Shown here in pieces: positions 6,607 through 7,199 of a DNA stretch of 7,199 nucleotides. Made by a program: the position numbers and the translations under genes. The first letter of the stretch is position 1, and every line of letters starts with the position of its first letter. The notes under the pieces are model-generated. The model saw only the letters and a program-made list of their open reading frames with translations. It made no database searches and was not told where the DNA came from. Source of the DNA: Actinoplanes liguriensis (lineage in GTDB: Bacteria; Actinomycetota; Actinomycetes; Mycobacteriales; Micromonosporaceae); assembly GCA_000715855.1 (NCBI GenBank), contig KL571204.1, forward strand, positions 94,225 through 101,423. Direction: 5' to 3'.

Positions 6607-6933
6607 CTATTTCGGCGGCAGTGAGCCGGCGAAGCCGAGGCCGGCCCGCAGCCAGCGGGTCAGGTCCTCGTCGTCGAGGCGGTCACCGTCGACGACGATC
6701 CAGTTCTTCATCGGGCGGCCGGTGAAGTCGAAGACACGCGTGCCGGGCTCGGCCAGCGCGGCCTCGCCGGCCTGCGCGCCGAGCCGCACGATCAGGTCGT
6801 CGCCCATCACGCCGACGGCCATGTTGCCGTGGACCATGAACGTGATCCCGCCGAACATCCGTTTGTCGGTCACGCCGTCCACCTCACCGAGCGCGTCCCG
6901 GATCCGTTCCGCGAGTGCCTCGTCGAACGCCAT
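6607..6933 (-). CDS. TfoX/Sxy N-terminal-domain protein
   Basis: This small protein of 108 residues matches the TfoX N-terminal domain: FDEALAERIRDAL, VTDKRMFGGITFMVHGNMAVGV, LIVRLG, then GRPMKNWIVVD and a C-terminal helix (DLTRWLRAGLGF). Stand-alone copies are common in actinobacteria and have no established function. The name comes from the competence regulator of proteobacteria, and a role in DNA uptake should not be assumed. The frame also allows a start at ATG 6942 (three extra residues). I chose 6933 because relatives usually begin right at the MAxDE motif; neither start has a good ribosome binding site. It is convergent to the sugar operon with only 14 bp between stops, and divergent from the sigma factor. 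Confidence 0.88.
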   Translation of the reverse strand: MAFDEALAERIRDALGEVDGVTDKRMFGGITFMVHGNMAVGVMGDDLIVRLGAQAGEAALAEPGTRVFDFTGRPMKNWIVVDGDRLDDEDLTRWLRAGLGFAGSLPPK

Positions 6934-7001
6934 GCTTGGCATTGTGACTCATGCCACTCCAACGGGAGAACCGCGGGCGCGGTGCCATCGTCTTGCCTGA
7001 T

Positions 7002-7180
7002 GTGAGACGAAGTCTGGAAGCGGCCGACGAGGCGGAGCTCGTCCGCCGCACCGCTGCCGGCGATCGATATGCCTTCGACGAGCTCTATCGGCGCACGTCG
7101 CCGTGGCTCGCCGTCCGGCTGCGCCGGCGCTGTGCGGACGATGACGTGGTCGCCGACGTGATGCAGGAGACGTATCTCGC
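7002..7180 (+). CDS. Sigma-70 family (ECF-like) RNA polymerase sigma factor, 5' fragment
   Basis: An open frame runs to the right edge and encodes about 59 genuine residues. AELVRRTAAGDRYAFDELYRRT followed by LAVRLRRRCADDDVVADVMQETYLA is the start of sigma region 2 (2.1 and 2.2, the core-polymerase binding helices). The MQETYLA segment is nearly invariant in relatives. GTG 7002 is chosen because it leaves a typical short lead of about twelve residues. ATG 6951 in the same frame is possible, but its added 17 codons have less typical codon use and would leave only 17 bp to the TfoX start at 6933. Neither start shows a clear ribosome binding site. The gene breaks at 7180 because adapter sequence follows, so this is an assembly truncation and not a pseudogene. 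Sigma region 4 and any anti-sigma partner are not visible. Confidence 0.85.
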
Positions 7181-7199
7181 CTGTCTCTTATACACATCT
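7181..7199. other. Nextera/Tn5 mosaic-end adapter remnant (non-genomic)
   Basis: CTGTCTCTTATACACATCT is the 19-bp Tn5 mosaic end used in transposase-based sequencing libraries, in the orientation read through from an insert. It sits exactly at the end and interrupts the conserved sigma factor frame. Read on the minus strand it encodes MCIRDR, a well-known sign of adapter carried into predicted proteins. It should be trimmed before annotation. Confidence 0.96.

Noticed and set aside
6949..7197. Minus-strand frame starting MCIRDR at the right edge
   Set aside because: Its start codon lies within the adapter sequence and the rest is antisense to the sigma factor. It is an artefact.

Overview
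The window is about 7.2 kb of very GC-rich DNA with strong third-position G/C bias and long antisense shadow frames, as expected of a high-GC actinobacterium. The gene set (TetR regulator, LacI-type operator, DUF993 protein, sigma-70 family factor beginning in a typical actinobacterial way) fits a soil actinomycete, perhaps Micromonosporaceae. That placement is inference only. The last 19 bases (7181-7199) are not genomic: they match the Tn5 mosaic end used in Nextera libraries exactly. The window therefore runs into a contig end carrying uncut adapter.

Left module (1-3361). A minus-strand operon encodes an APC-superfamily permease and, through an ATGA stop/start overlap, a metal-dependent amidohydrolase of the YtcJ/amidohydrolase-3 type that is cut by the left edge. 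A TetR-family regulator is divergent from it. The 94-bp gap between permease and regulator holds a perfect 9-bp inverted repeat that resolves into two inverted copies of one 17-bp quasi-palindrome. One arm overlaps a consensus TTGACA -35 box for the permease. The simplest reading is a self-contained uptake-and-hydrolysis unit under local TetR control.

Middle module (3362-6592). A plus-strand operon of three overlapping genes encodes a Gfo/Idh/MocA-type NAD(P)-dependent oxidoreductase, a DUF993 protein related to dihydrodipicolinate-synthase-like aldolases, and a sugar phosphate isomerase/epimerase-like TIM barrel. The overlaps are TGATG and ATGA. Upstream lie a plausible promoter, a perfect 16-bp palindrome of LacI-family operator type just past the predicted transcription start, and a strong ribosome binding site. 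The combination suggests oxidation, isomerisation or elimination, and carbon-carbon cleavage of a sugar, sugar acid or cyclitol. The substrate cannot be read from the sequence. This is the most interesting part of the window.

Right module (6593-7199). A small TfoX/Sxy N-terminal-domain protein lies convergent to the sugar operon, 14 bp away. Divergent from it is the start of a sigma-70 family (ECF-like) factor, cut at base 7180 where the adapter begins.

No stretch over 300 bases lacks a gene. I saw no tRNA, rRNA, CRISPR array, insertion sequence or convincing intrinsic terminator.
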